The notes under the pieces are model-generated. The model made no database searches. It was not told the origin of the DNA and saw nothing but the letters and a program-made list of their open reading frames with translations. A stretch of 28,612 bases of DNA from Chara braunii (taxonomy: Eukaryota > Streptophyta > Charophyceae > Charales > Characeae). Each line of letters begins with the position of its first letter. Position 1 is the first letter of the stretch. Made by a program: the position numbers and the translations under genes. Shown in pieces: positions 1 through 10,012 of this stretch. Location of the stretch: positions 298,237 through 326,848 of the forward strand of contig BFEA01000800.1 of the NCBI GenBank assembly GCA_003427395.1. The letters run 5' to 3'.

Positions 1-489
1 CACGTCACGCAGGAGTTGGTTTTAAATCCTTCGTCGCAATATATACGGAGCTTCCTTAGGCCGCTCCGGCCGAGTGCGCGAGCCATACCTCTCGCGAGCC
101 CCTACGAAAGGATAGGGCCTACGCGAGGCACGACTTACCTACACCTTACGGGAGCTGTCACCTCCCTTCGGTGGGCGTATCCCCGCCGAGCTACCAGCCC
201 ACTGTACGAAAGCTAATCAGTTGCAATCGCAGAGGTGGACCAGCCGAGGTCGTTTCTCGTTCGCTGTAGCATAGGGGGTATGCGCGGTAATACGCCTTTA
301 TCAAACCCGCACGCGAATCGGCATCTTGGGGGGGCTGAGGTCCTAAGCGCGACCTGTCATCGGTCGACTAGGACGCATCCCACACACCACGCGCACTCCA
401 CTTTACGAATACACATACACACAAAACAACACATATACGAAACGACACAACACAAACAACGCGACAACGCTCCTAGCCCCTCGGTAGCC

Positions 490-1500
490 AACCCATAACT
501 TTCCAACGCGGAAATCGAATAGGCGTCGCGCGCGAGACTCGGTGTAAAACCGCGCGGACGCAGGGCTATCGCATATCGACTCGCAATGCAATTGTACGTA
601 AGCAGTCGCAATGAAGGCGTACTACGTGGTACCCATTCTCACGCGGTCCCCGTTAATCGCGAGGGCCGCGTTCGACACTCAAGAGTCGGTTGACATGCGC
701 CTTGAGGGTTAATCTCTTGACGCTGGACAACCGCCATGCGCGGTTGAAGACCACACCCTCTTCTGCACCTTGTGCAGAGGGGTTGAGTAGACAGCTTTAA
801 GCTGTCGTGGCGGTCGAACATCAAGGGTTTTGACTTTGATGGCTGCCACGGACTATAACGTCCAACTATAAAAACTCCAAAGAGCAAAAGATAAAAAATG
901 GGCCGAAGGTTCCCTGCCTAGTAGACAAAATCATAGCCCTGGGTACCCTCCCTTTTTCGCGCGGCGTTGGCGGCCTATAGCAATCTCAAAAACATTCGTC
1001 CATATATGTCGGCCCCTTCGTAATCCCATAACCTTTTACACACTAGGGCGGTGAAACGTCGCGCGTGAGATTTTAATATAAAGTTGCACAGCCGAGGGCC
1101 TACCTCATACCAACCCGCTATTCAGACATACGCATGCAGTCGCGACGATGGCGTACTATGTAGTGCCCATAATCAAGCGGTCCCTCGTGGATCCGAGTAC
1201 CGCTTATGACACTCAAGTGCCATACTCGAAGTGTCGTGAGGGCCTAACCCTTCACGACATTGCACAGCTGAAGGAATAGCCGTGCAGCCACCGCGACACC
1301 GTCGGCTCTCGATCTGAGTGTCTCGGTAGGCAAATCAAATAGGCTCTGCGCGAGGGAACCTCCCCCCCCCCCCCCCCTGTAAAGTCCAGGGCTTGGGGAC
1401 TCCTGGACAAGGACCTCGAATCCCGACCAGGACCAAACGTCCGACTGAGAAAATCATCAAAAAGCAAGAAACCAAAATAGAAGGAGAGGCTTCCCCTAAG
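490..1500. repeat. Diverged duplicated hairpin-rich module in the left LTR
   Basis: Two stretches of about 0.5 kb, 490-930 and 1020-1500, share ordered blocks: CCCATAAC, GTCGCGCG, a CAGTCGC..GGCGTACTA block (604 and 1138), GCGGTCCC, GACACTCAAG, AACGTCC.ACT and an A-rich block before CTTCCC. The first copy carries consecutive stem-loops at 729-745, 756-782 (CTGCAC/GTGCAG core) and 790-806 (GACAGCTTTAAGCTGTC). In element orientation this is near the inner end of the LTR and could be in the RNA leader. The same module is at about 20323-21320 in the right LTR. A run of 16 C lies at 1362-1377. Confidence 0.6.
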
Positions 1501-2367
1501 CCCTTCAGCCTCGGCTTCTGAATAGGGTTTTTGGTATGGAACTCTTCAACCCACGCAAACATTCATCCCAAGTATACCTATGTATACATATATAAGGGTT
1601 AAGTATGTGATTATCACTTTTTCACGATCTCGCTGGGGTCTTTCACAATAATACGTATATGCGTGATCGCAGGCAACTGTCTTTTAATAAGATACCATGA
1701 AATCTTATACACCACCTTTAGATTAGATTCCATCAAGAATGACAAATTACTTATCCAGAATCTGATTCACAACAAATATCAGCAATCACATCAACGAACC
1801 AAATCAACAGCCTACACACTACACGGAGTCAACCCCAACCACCTTCGACGCTCATACCCCTCGCTTTAGCCATCCAAGCCCCAAAACCTCCCATCCAACC
1901 AACCTTAATTAAATACTCGTCACCTTTGTTAAATGGTCATTCAATAAAAGTCCAGGTGAAACCTTAATAAAACAACGAAATCACCAGGGCTAAAGCCTTT
2001 TACGTTGAGTGTGGAGGGAGACTTCAAATTGAGTCGTAGACCGATGAATCGACAACCGACCTGTAATCAGTGATAACAGAAAGTGATCCTCAAGGGATCA
2101 AGCTGGATCTAGCCCTGAACTTGGATCAAATGATCAAAAGGACTTGTAACACACGGCAGACCAATCCCCAAGCTAAGAACATAAGTGTATGGAGAATACA
2201 ACTACATAATACATCCTCACTCAAAATCTTCTTATAAGTTGAACTTAAGTCTACTTTTAAACCAAATGCTTAAGTTAAAGGTAGACCTACTACGGAATCT
2301 CCCCTATTCTGGGTGGATTGTCTGAATCGCCCCATGTCAAAATATAGTCTATCTCCTTTAAACTAAA
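1501..2367. other. LTR stretch without recognised features
   Basis: AT-rich sequence with the palindrome GTATAC-CTAT-GTATAC at 1572-1587 next to a TATATA run, and an indel of about 75 bp relative to the other LTR (1678-1753 present only here). No ORF or RNA gene is supported. Confidence 0.5.
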
Positions 2368-3045
2368 AAAATTTCGGCAGCGCTTCCCGTAGGAAAAGTG
2401 TCTTTCCAGAATTTATATAAGCTCAAATATGAATATAAAAATAATTTCTAAGTCTGGAAAGTTAAATTCTGTCTAACTCTCTGAATTAGTAGAAATTTGG
2501 GCAGCACTCCCTTTAGAAAAGGAGACTTTCCAAATTTATACTAAGCCAGATCTAAAGCAGAAAATAATCTCTAACTCCTGGAAAGCAAAATTATGTCTAA
2601 CTCTCTGAATGAGTAGAAATTTGGGCAGCACTCCCTTTAGAAAAGGAGACTTCCCAGATTTATACTAAGTCAGATATGAACTCGAACAACAGATCGAGCT
2701 CAACTTTAGACTGAATTGAACCAACTCTTTTAATTTTGTAGAAAATTTCGGCAGCACTCCATCTTGAAAAGTGTTATTCTTAAATTTATACAAGACTAAG
2801 TTCAGATTTTGAAAGTAACTTTGGCTTCCCAAAGTTCAATTTTGTCTAACTCCCTGAATTAGCAAAAAATTGGAAAGCACTCCCTTTAGAAAATGAGACT
2901 TCTCAGATTTAAACTAAGCCAGATATATTAAAAGGACAAGTTGAACTCTGACAAGTCAAAAGTTGACTAACTTCTTGGATTTGTAGAAATTTCAGCAGCG
3001 TTTCCCATAGAAAAAGTAGCTTGCCAAGATTTATACAAAACCAAG
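2368..3045. repeat. Six-unit tandem array, period about 124 bp (left LTR)
   Basis: Copies begin near 2368, 2491, 2615, 2740, 2862 and 2985, with spacings of 122-125 bases. The shared core is AGAAATTTGGGCAGCACTCC followed by TTTAGAAAAGGAG and ATTTATACTAAGCCAGA. Several units fold back: outer AAATTTGG/CCAAATTT and inner CTCC-CTTT/AAAAGGAG in unit 2, changed in parallel to CTTCCC/GGAAAAG in unit 1 and CACT/AGTG in unit 4. Confidence 0.85.
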
Positions 3046-3060
3046 TATAAAAAAATATCT

Positions 3061-3120
3061 CAGAAAATGCAGGAATTGACCAAAGTAAAAAAAGTTATTA
3101 CAGAAAATGCAGGAATTGAC
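3061..3120. repeat. Exact 20-bp direct repeat, 40-bp period
   Basis: CAGAAAATGCAGGAATTGAC occurs at 3061-3080 and 3101-3120. The pair is also conserved in the right LTR, near 22814-22873. Confidence 0.8.
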
Positions 3121-3324
3121 TACCTATGGCTCTAGCACGTGGCGAGCAACTAAAGCAACTACCTATAGAACTGAAATTCAAACAAATTAGTCATCCCATC
3201 CAGTCACACGCAAACCAAACCACGAATGCAAGTACTCTCACCATCCCAAGTTCATTCCATATAAATAGTTCGCGAATCTTCAAGTTCTTGAATCCTTATA
3301 CCCATCTTACATAAGACTCAGAGA

Positions 3325-4007
3325 TGGACCATTCGTCATGGAAACAATGCCCAGCTTGTCTTTATGATATACACGAACAGGTTGCACAACTACTTCTTTC
3401 TTTTTTTGGGCAAATGACTAGGCCATTCGCCATGGAAACAATGCCTAGTCGACCTGAGCTGTTTAATATCCAAAGTTTTAGTATTTCTCTGACTTTGTTA
3501 AAAAAGAAAAAATAAATATGAGCAGGAGACTGAACCATTCACAGTAGAAACAATATTCAGCTTGCCCCAAACTATTTCCATTTATACTCTGTATTTTTCA
3601 TTCTCTCTTCTAAATGATATGGCTTAACGCTGGACCATTCACAGTAAAAACAATGCCCAGCTGCCAGTTCACATGCAAATATACATAAAATACTTTCCTT
3701 TATACTTAGTTTAAATTATGTGCATGGTTTTCAGGCTAAACCATTCACCATGGAAACAATGCTTAGCCTTAGACAAAAAATCATCCCTCAGAATAAACAA
3801 GAATTTAAACCCCTTCAATAAGACAAACCTTCAGAGTTAACTAAGGTAGCCAGACCATTCATAGTAAAAACAATGCCTGGTTCCCCAGAAAACAATTAAA
3901 TAAACACAGCGACCAGGCCATTCACAGTACAAACAATGCCTGGTCCTACAGAAAACAGCCAAATAAACATAGGCCTAAGCCATTCACAGTAGTAACAATG
4001 CTCAGGC
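3325..4007. repeat. Eight dispersed hairpins with constant core and covarying arms (left LTR)
   Basis: Eight copies of a core close to CATTCACAGTAGAAACAATG lie at about 3325, 3416, 3530, 3629, 3734, 3848, 3911 and 3973. Each is flanked by arms that pair with each other but differ between copies: GACTAGGC/GCCTAGTC, CTGAA/TTCAG, GCTGG/CCAGC, GGCTAA/TTAGCC, CCAG/CTGG, GACCAGGC/GCCTGGTC, GCCTAAGC/GCTCAGGC and TGG/CCA. CATT/AATG at the core ends extends the stem. Spacing is 62-114 bases. Confidence 0.85.
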
Positions 4008-6431
4008 TTTGGTTGACCCGGTCAACGCATGCAGTCTACCTTCCTCCCATCTTCCCCCAGTTCATCCTTAGTCTGCTTTCAATCAGAACAAAGTAGAAAC
4101 TTAGGCTTCACTCTCACACATTCTTTCCAGCTAGTTTAATTAGGTTCTGAAGAGAAAACAAAACCCATAGGGACAATCGCATGCATACAATAGTCATATT
4201 GCAGGGGGATAGGCAAACATGGGTGATAGTGGGTCATATAAATGAAAGATAGTATACCTGACGATTCCCTGCCTCCACAATTCCTCCTGAGTTCCGGCAG
4301 AGCTTCCGCAATCGGTGGGTGGACTCCCCACAGAGTCTTGACGCGGACCTACGGGTTGCAATCCCGCCTGCCGCCTTCCCCTCGTAACCAGCAGACTAGA
4401 CTTAGATTTTGAAAGATAGAAAGAGAACGGTTTGAGACTCTAAGATATAAGAGGTGTGCTCTCAAACTCGCGCGAGAGGGCCTTGGTACCTTCAGTGCCT
4501 GAGGGCCCCGCAATGGTAGCCAAAGTGACAGCTTGGTCAAACCGAAGCAAATTTGTAGAACTCAACCCTCCTGTCGAACCCTTAATTCGCAATAGTAACC
4601 CCCTTTCACAAACCCAGCCGCACTACATAGCGCCCTGCAGCAGAGGGCAATAGCCAGCAGCAGCACCCAGTTGTATACAACAATCCACAACGGACGCAGT
4701 AGCGGTTTGCGTGCAGTACGGAGTTGCAGTCCGTGCACCGCTAACCGCTGCCCGTCATTTGTAGTGTGCTGGGATATTCTAATACGCAGGGCAATGAGTG
4801 GTGATAGCGAGGTAGCAAGCTCATCACACTAACGAACTCCTCCTCCAGCGGCTGCAACGGTGCCTCACCAAGTGACTATCTCATCTGCACCATGTAGCTG
4901 GCCTGCTGTTGCTTTGTTCAGCAGTAAGCGGCGTTGCCAACTGTGGAGTGAGCCTGTAGCCCACAGCTTGCCGTTTTCCCAAGTACTCCGAACCTCAAGG
5001 TGGGCAGCACACCAGCCAGTATGCCGCCTCACAACTTCGGCCGATGAAGAGCGCGTCACCTTGCCAACAAACAGGCAAGCAGGCCCATGATTTGCCCTCC
5101 CCCGGGCGCTCCCTCAGCGAGTCAGCCAAACTGTAGATATGTGAGATAGGCAGTGCCCTTATCAACAGGTAAGCCTCCAGCCCAACTGCTCGCTCCTCAC
5201 CTCGCTGCTCACTCCCCTGCTACTCCTCGGTTTGTCAGATATGTGATGAATTCATACGAATCTACCGCTGGAGCATGGAAACGTACGTTGCTACCACGGC
5301 CAGCTACGAGGTAAGTCACCCTGCCCTTTGGAGCACAATAACATACGACGCACTCACACCACGGCCGAACCCCCAGACCGTCGGCTTCCACCACCTACTG
5401 AGCCAGGGAGCTACCCCGACAGCCGCCCGTCCTCGTTTGCAGGCCGCACAGACACCCCGGACCGAGCGACCTCCACCTCCATGTACCTGGCCCGTAATGG
5501 TGGTCAGGTTCGCTGGCGTGACTGTGCACTTCGTCACGGATCCCCTTCAAGTACGAGTGCCGCTGGTGTGGTGAGTCCTCCTCCCTCTCTCTCTCTCTCT
5601 CCATTCCAGCCCGCTGGCCTGCTCACTCCCACCACCCTTAGTCTTTTCCGGATGCACCTGGCGTCAACCACGTCCAGGTTCACCCAGTTTTCTTTTCAGC
5701 TTTTCCCCGCCATACACAGCGCAAGCATTCTCTTACTAGTCTCTCTTCTTACTAACCTTTCTCCAAATCCGACTTCGCCAATCGGTTCTTTACGCCAAAA
5801 AAAAGTCCCCGTAGCCTTTTGTCTCGCTCAAATCTATCGAGATTCGAGCGAGATATAGACTTTCTATTCTCGTCGAGTGCGCACTCACTTTTCTACTAAC
5901 CTCCCATCCTACTATCCCCCACCTAAAACTGACCCCATATCCCAATTCGCAACTACCTAAAACCCCGATGTCGTGCCTTTCCTCCCTTGATTCCGCAAGG
6001 AATCGAGCGAGGTACGCTCTCCCTTGTTCTCTTTCCAACACCCTGCCATAGCCAGCGGCGCACGGACCTTCCTTCTTTACTCTTATTCTACTAATCTAAC
6101 GTAAGAATTGACCCCGTCACTACACTCGCCATGGCCGAAAACCCCTGAGGCAACCCTTCTCCCTCCTGATTCCTTCTAGGATCGCGCGAGCTTCGCGATC
6201 TTCTGCCCGCCATCTCCTATCTCCCTCATCGCTCCGCTATTCGACCTCCGAATGTACCCTGACGCGCCCCCCGTCCGGGTTCGTTCTACACATCATTGCC
6301 ACTCCGCCTTTGCTCTTTTGCCTGCCTTAGCCCCCACCCGACAGTCACCCTGCAGTGGTCCGCCCGGCTTCTACACACTGCCGCCGCTGTCGTCTCTGCC
6401 TCGTTCGCTGCAACGCAGCGCTACCTGGCTA
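4008..6431. other. LTR stretch without recognised genes (left)
   Basis: Non-coding as far as can be seen. It includes the deletion point 5142/5143 (102 bp present only in the right LTR), a CT microsatellite at 5584-5601, and a plus-strand open frame of 176 codons (5328-5858) that I do not regard as a gene. The matching right-LTR stretch is 23766-26306. Confidence 0.5.
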
Positions 6432-6588
6432 ACCCGAAGGAGGACTTCGGGAAGATCCGGCTACTAGCCGGTTCGATTAGTCTTTCGCCCCTATACCCAA
6501 GTCCGACGTTCAACAGCTCCAGCTATCCTGCGGGAAACTTTGGAGGGAACCAACTACTAGACGGTTCAATTAGTCTTTCGCCCCAATA
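6432..6588 (-). repeat. Tandemly duplicated 25S rRNA fragment (left LTR)
   Basis: On the minus strand the sequence is rRNA-sense. Unit B (6517-6588) contains the plus-strand blocks CTCCAGCTATCCTG, GGAGGGAACCA and CTACTAGACGGTTC, then TTAGTCTTTCGCCCC. These match the reverse complement of plant 25S rRNA domain II with a handful of changes. Unit A (6432-6510) repeats it in more diverged form but continues further (CTATACCCAAGTC-GACG). This is not a functional rRNA gene: each piece is under 90 bases. Confidence 0.85.
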
Positions 6589-6668
6589 GTCCACCAGACA
6601 GTGTGCCTCCCGTCTGTGCCGCTGCTCCGCCGCTCGGTCCGCTGCTGCGCCGCGCTGCATAAGCGCCC

Positions 6669-6704
6669 GTCGGACTAAGGTCCGACGTCGGACAAAGGTC
6701 CGAC
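6669..6704. repeat. Tandem GTCGGAC/GTCCGAC hairpins (left LTR)
   Basis: Two adjacent 18-base foldbacks, GTCGGACTAAGGTCCGAC and GTCGGACAAAGGTCCGAC. The right LTR has a single copy at 26544-26561, so unit number changed after insertion. Confidence 0.8.
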
Positions 6705-8034
6705 GTTACCACCTCCCCTTTTCCTTCACGCCGTCCGGGTTCATTCTGTCCTCCTGTTCGCTACCTGGCCTGCGGGCTGCTGCATAATGCAGCACCACCA
6801 ATTCCGCCGTCCAGGCTCTCCCTGCCAAGCTCTCTCTTCGCCCTGGCTGCCGGTTTCTTCAGCCTATGGTCCGCGGGCGGCCTGCCACAACCCTTTCTTA
6901 CCCCGCTCCGCTCCTACGGTGTCCACCATCACCTCGGACCCCGAACGGGCAAACTCCCGTTCAGTTAGTTGGCCGTGGACCCGCGGCCCGTTGTAAGGCC
7001 TATACGTGGGCCTTAGTGAGGAGTGCCCCGTACGACATTCGGCGCTAATTCCAATGAGAACTTTGAAGACCGAAGTGGGAGAAAAAGCTCGCCGGCGAAC
7101 CGCGTGGGAACGGACGGTGCTCCTCAGCCCACGCACCAAAATAAAAATAGGATACAGGAATGCCGGCACCACCCCAAGCGCGCGAGAACCCGCAGGCCAG
7201 CCTTAAAAGGCGCGCACTCAAGGTCCTCGGCCGCCGTGACGACCATTAGATCCGGCGTCCCGTCCAAGCCAATGCCCCGCCAGGGTAGGAAAAATACGAC
7301 ACTAGAATAAAACTATTTTAGAAAACGCCACCATCAATCGGACATCGCCACTAACAAAACCGAGGAGGATAGCCCCACGGCCCTCAACCCCATCGGCCTT
7401 CTCCCCGACGCTCTGCTATCGCGGCATCGACGTTAGCCGGCCTCGATCCCCGAACCTTCGTAGCAGTAGTCCGATATCATAACCTATAGGGCTAAGCCCA
7501 AGCCTGAGAACAATATCCGCGGAGCGCCATATAAGCAGTGCGGCGTGGCGCTATGGGCCGACAACCGGCTGCACGGTTCCTAGTGCCCGCGCCGGTTTGG
7601 TTATACCATGCCATAATTGCCCTGCGCGCCATCCTACGACACCCCGCTTACTGCACGAAACCGCGCCGTCGTTGCCAACGCCGTTGTCGGGGCCGCTCTC
7701 TGCACGCACGCTCGACTCGGTCAAGTGTACCAATCAAAAGGAAACATCCTTAATTTTTGCTCAATCAAAAATAAATAAAATAATAAATAATAAAATAATA
7801 TCACCAAGCAAAACGACTGAGGTCCGGGCTGGCTTTACGATCAACAACAGAAAAGAATCACGAGCGCCTTAAGCCTGCGCGCCCACGCACTCACTATTGC
7901 CGTCAACCACCCAGTCAAAGCAATTACTGACGCAGCCGCGCTTAGCGCGGTACACTTAAACTCTAAACCAAAACTATTTTCTGTCACTTACAAAAACCAG
8001 GGTGGATACCCTTGTAAGGGTATTCGCACCGACA
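6705..8034. other. Outer LTR segment without recognised genes (left)
   Basis: GC-rich sequence, with short palindromes such as TGCTGCATAATGCAGCA near 6778-6796 and an AT-rich run at 7750-7803. In element orientation this is the start of the LTR, where U3 promoter elements would be expected; none can be assigned. The counterpart is 26562-27891. Confidence 0.45.
7056..7083 (+). repeat. Second LSU rRNA-like fragment, opposite orientation (left LTR)
   Basis: GAGAACTTTGAAGACCGAAG followed by TGGGAGAA matches the conserved eukaryotic LSU segment GAGAACTTTGAAG(G/A)CCGAAG-TGGAGAA with one added G. It is rRNA-sense on the plus strand and comes from a part of the LSU several hundred bases away from the other fragment. 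Confidence 0.6.
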
Positions 8035-10012
8035 ACTTACCGGACCATATTAAGCGACGTCCCCGTCGCTTCGCCAAATCAGAAAGCTATAAATTCATCC
8101 ACACTCAAAATGCTGACGAAAAATGAGCCAATCCGATTAGCCGACAAACACAGGGTAGAGGCCTCCATCAAAACATGCCTCCACAGCTATATGCTGCCAG
8201 GTTTCTTACCTAGGCCTCTCACCGCCAGAAAATTAGGACACTGACAACATAAGTTCCAAAGATCTTCCCAATCATCCTCTCCCTGGTTCTAGACAACCTT
8301 CAGCGTCTCGTTGGGTGTCCCTAGTCCTGGCAAAAACTAGGGACGCGGGCCTTAATCGAGACCTTTTGAAGGCACTCTCGCCTTCCTTCTCAAAATCTCT
8401 CGCAATCAAATACACATAAGTATATATGTATACTTAATATTCGCTCAGCTCTTTCTGCAGTCTAGTACAGAAAGGCTGAGTCTCTACCTTGGCCCACCAC
8501 AGCCTGGCTGATCGGACCAGGACCACGGCCCACCACATTGTTATTTAACGGCAGTACCTTCGTTGGTTACACAACGATAGGTTTCCTTATGATAAACACT
8601 CAATCAGGATTTCCCTCAAAAATTTTCAACCATCATTATCCCGCGGAGTAATTTCACTGGGGCGGGCACCCCCCTTTAAACTCTTACCCCGCGGTCCCGC
8701 AGCCAGGTTGCGTCGGCTAGCAGCCATCCAATGGGGTTACGCCTCAGAGGTACTAACTTCTTTTCCGTTAGCTTGACCTTTCTTCAATATGTCTCAGAAT
8801 TAGCACTAGTGGTTAGACAGGGGCGTCGCAAAACAAAATCACTGGCCCACTGCGCGATCATGCAGGGGTCTGAAGGCATTTACCAGCCCTTCCACAATAG
8901 GCATGGCATCCTTCGCACGCTCACAAACAAAATCACCGCTAGGTCCACCAGGTCGTGACCCCTGACTTGATCAGAGCCAACAGCCACCCACTCTGAGACA
9001 TCTCTCGCCCTACATTCATTGCGACTTTCTCAAACATCCAAACAAAAGTGACTCTTTTCGTCAGACTGTATCACCCATCAAACAACTCGCCATGCCATAA
9101 ATCAGTTTACTCACCTCTGAGGGCGAGTCTTCCAACCATAGACCATTCCCCTTTTCCAAAAATGTAAGGGGTTCTCATCATAAACAAAAACACCCCCTCT
9201 TCCAAAAATCACGAGGGGTCTCACCATAAAACCAAACTCACCCTTCTCAAAACTCGAGGGGGTCTCATCATAACACACAACATCATAAAACATCCCCTTC
9301 CCCAAAAATCCAAGGGGCTCTCATCATAAAACAAAACATCACTGAGAGACCATCTTATGGGTCCTCATCACAACTTAAACAATCAATAGTCAACATGGTA
9401 AGTTTTTTGAGCCTCCAGGGCTCATAAAAAATCCTCACAACTTTTCACAAACAGGCTGCACTCCCTCCCCTTATACTCTGCCCTATCAGCTGCCCGTGGG
9501 CAGGTCGCACAANTATACCGAGGAGTAGACNGTTTTGCTTACAATCATATTCACTGTACCTATGNCAAANTNAGATGTTTTTCACACGNTGTCCACACAA
9601 ACTCATCATACATCAGAGTACAACCACACATGTGAGAGTGACAAGTGATCGTCATATATATGAATGGTCCCTGAAATAAAACCTCATCATAATATACAAA
9701 AAAAAACTCACACAAAAAATGTCTCCAAATCATAGCTCACTCAACTCAAGCCACACTAAACCCATACTGACAACAACCCCTAGAATACATGTCAGATCTG
9801 TCTGTCAAAACCTGTGCGTAGGCCACCTAAATATGTACATGCCTCATCTAAATCACCCTGAACCTCAAGACCCCAGCTCAGTAGGAACACTAGAGTTCAG
9901 ATCTAGACTAATAGCAATCAACAAAAAGGTCCTCTAAGTCTAACAGGGTATCACACAGACCCTAAGCTGATGCCTCACAAGATACTCGCCCACTTACATA
10001 GACAAACCGACA
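8035..10012 (-). other. Non-coding 3' internal region between post-pol ORF and 3' LTR
   Basis: About 2 kb lacks any credible ORF. It holds strong foldbacks: GTCCCTAGT/ACTAGGGAC at 8317-8344 (9-bp arms), CTTTCTG/CAGAAAG near 8451-8475, AGAGGCCT/AGGCCTCT around 8157-8217, and the AT palindrome AAGTATATATGTATACTT at 8418-8435. It also contains the repeat array at 9144-9330 and ambiguous bases at 9513-9589. No canonical polypurine tract touches the LTR at 8034/8035, where the minus strand reads GGTCCGGTAAGT. Confidence 0.7.
9144..9330. repeat. Four-copy foldback repeat, about 48-bp period
   Basis: Units start near 9144, 9192, 9239 and 9292. Each has a C-rich arm, a TTCCAAAAAT-like loop, a G-rich arm and the tail CTCATCATAAA. 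Arms covary: CCCCTT/AAGGGG in units 1 and 4, CCCCTC/GAGGGG in unit 2; unit 3 pairs less well. A fifth degenerate unit may sit at 9343-9375. Confidence 0.75.

Larger units (their letters stand above)
1..8034 (-). repeat. 3' LTR, truncated by the window edge
   Basis: This is the partner of the 19781-27891 repeat. Base 3 onward matches 19836 onward, so about 53 bases of the LTR lie outside the window. The repeat ends at CCGACA (8029-8034), after which the two copies part. Relative to the other copy it has about 75 extra bases near 1678-1753, lacks the 102-bp segment at the junction 5142/5143, and has two rather than one GTCGGAC hairpins at 6669-6704. Homology continues across the whole 8 kb, including all internal repeat arrays, so the arrays predate the last transposition. 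Confidence 0.92.

Noticed and set aside
160-245. tRNA-like segment near the window start
   Set aside because: No B-box GGTTCGANTCC and no consistent cloverleaf could be drawn.
1290-1325. 5.8S rRNA-like GTCGGCTCTCG
   Set aside because: Only about ten bases match and neighbouring conserved 5.8S bases do not.
1588-1600. TATATA run (and TTATATAAA near 2411) as the LTR promoter TATA box
   Set aside because: AT-rich LTR sequence gives many such matches. Nothing else marks a transcription start, so no promoter is annotated.
3325-4007. CRISPR array or hammerhead ribozymes for the eight-hairpin region
   Set aside because: Spacing is irregular, the flanking arms are complementary rather than unique spacers, the context is a eukaryotic LTR, and the CUGAUGA ribozyme core is absent.
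5328-5858. Plus-strand ORF of 176 codons, present at the same length in the right LTR (25186-25716)
   Set aside because: The two copies differ at about a dozen residues, as many as the raw DNA divergence predicts, so there is no sign of protein-level constraint. Composition is Pro/Ser/Thr-rich with no recognisable domain.
6864-7172. Minus-strand ORF of 102 codons, kept in both LTRs (26721-27029)
   Set aside because: No domain, several non-conservative changes between copies, and it overlaps the LSU-like fragment and other structured sequence.
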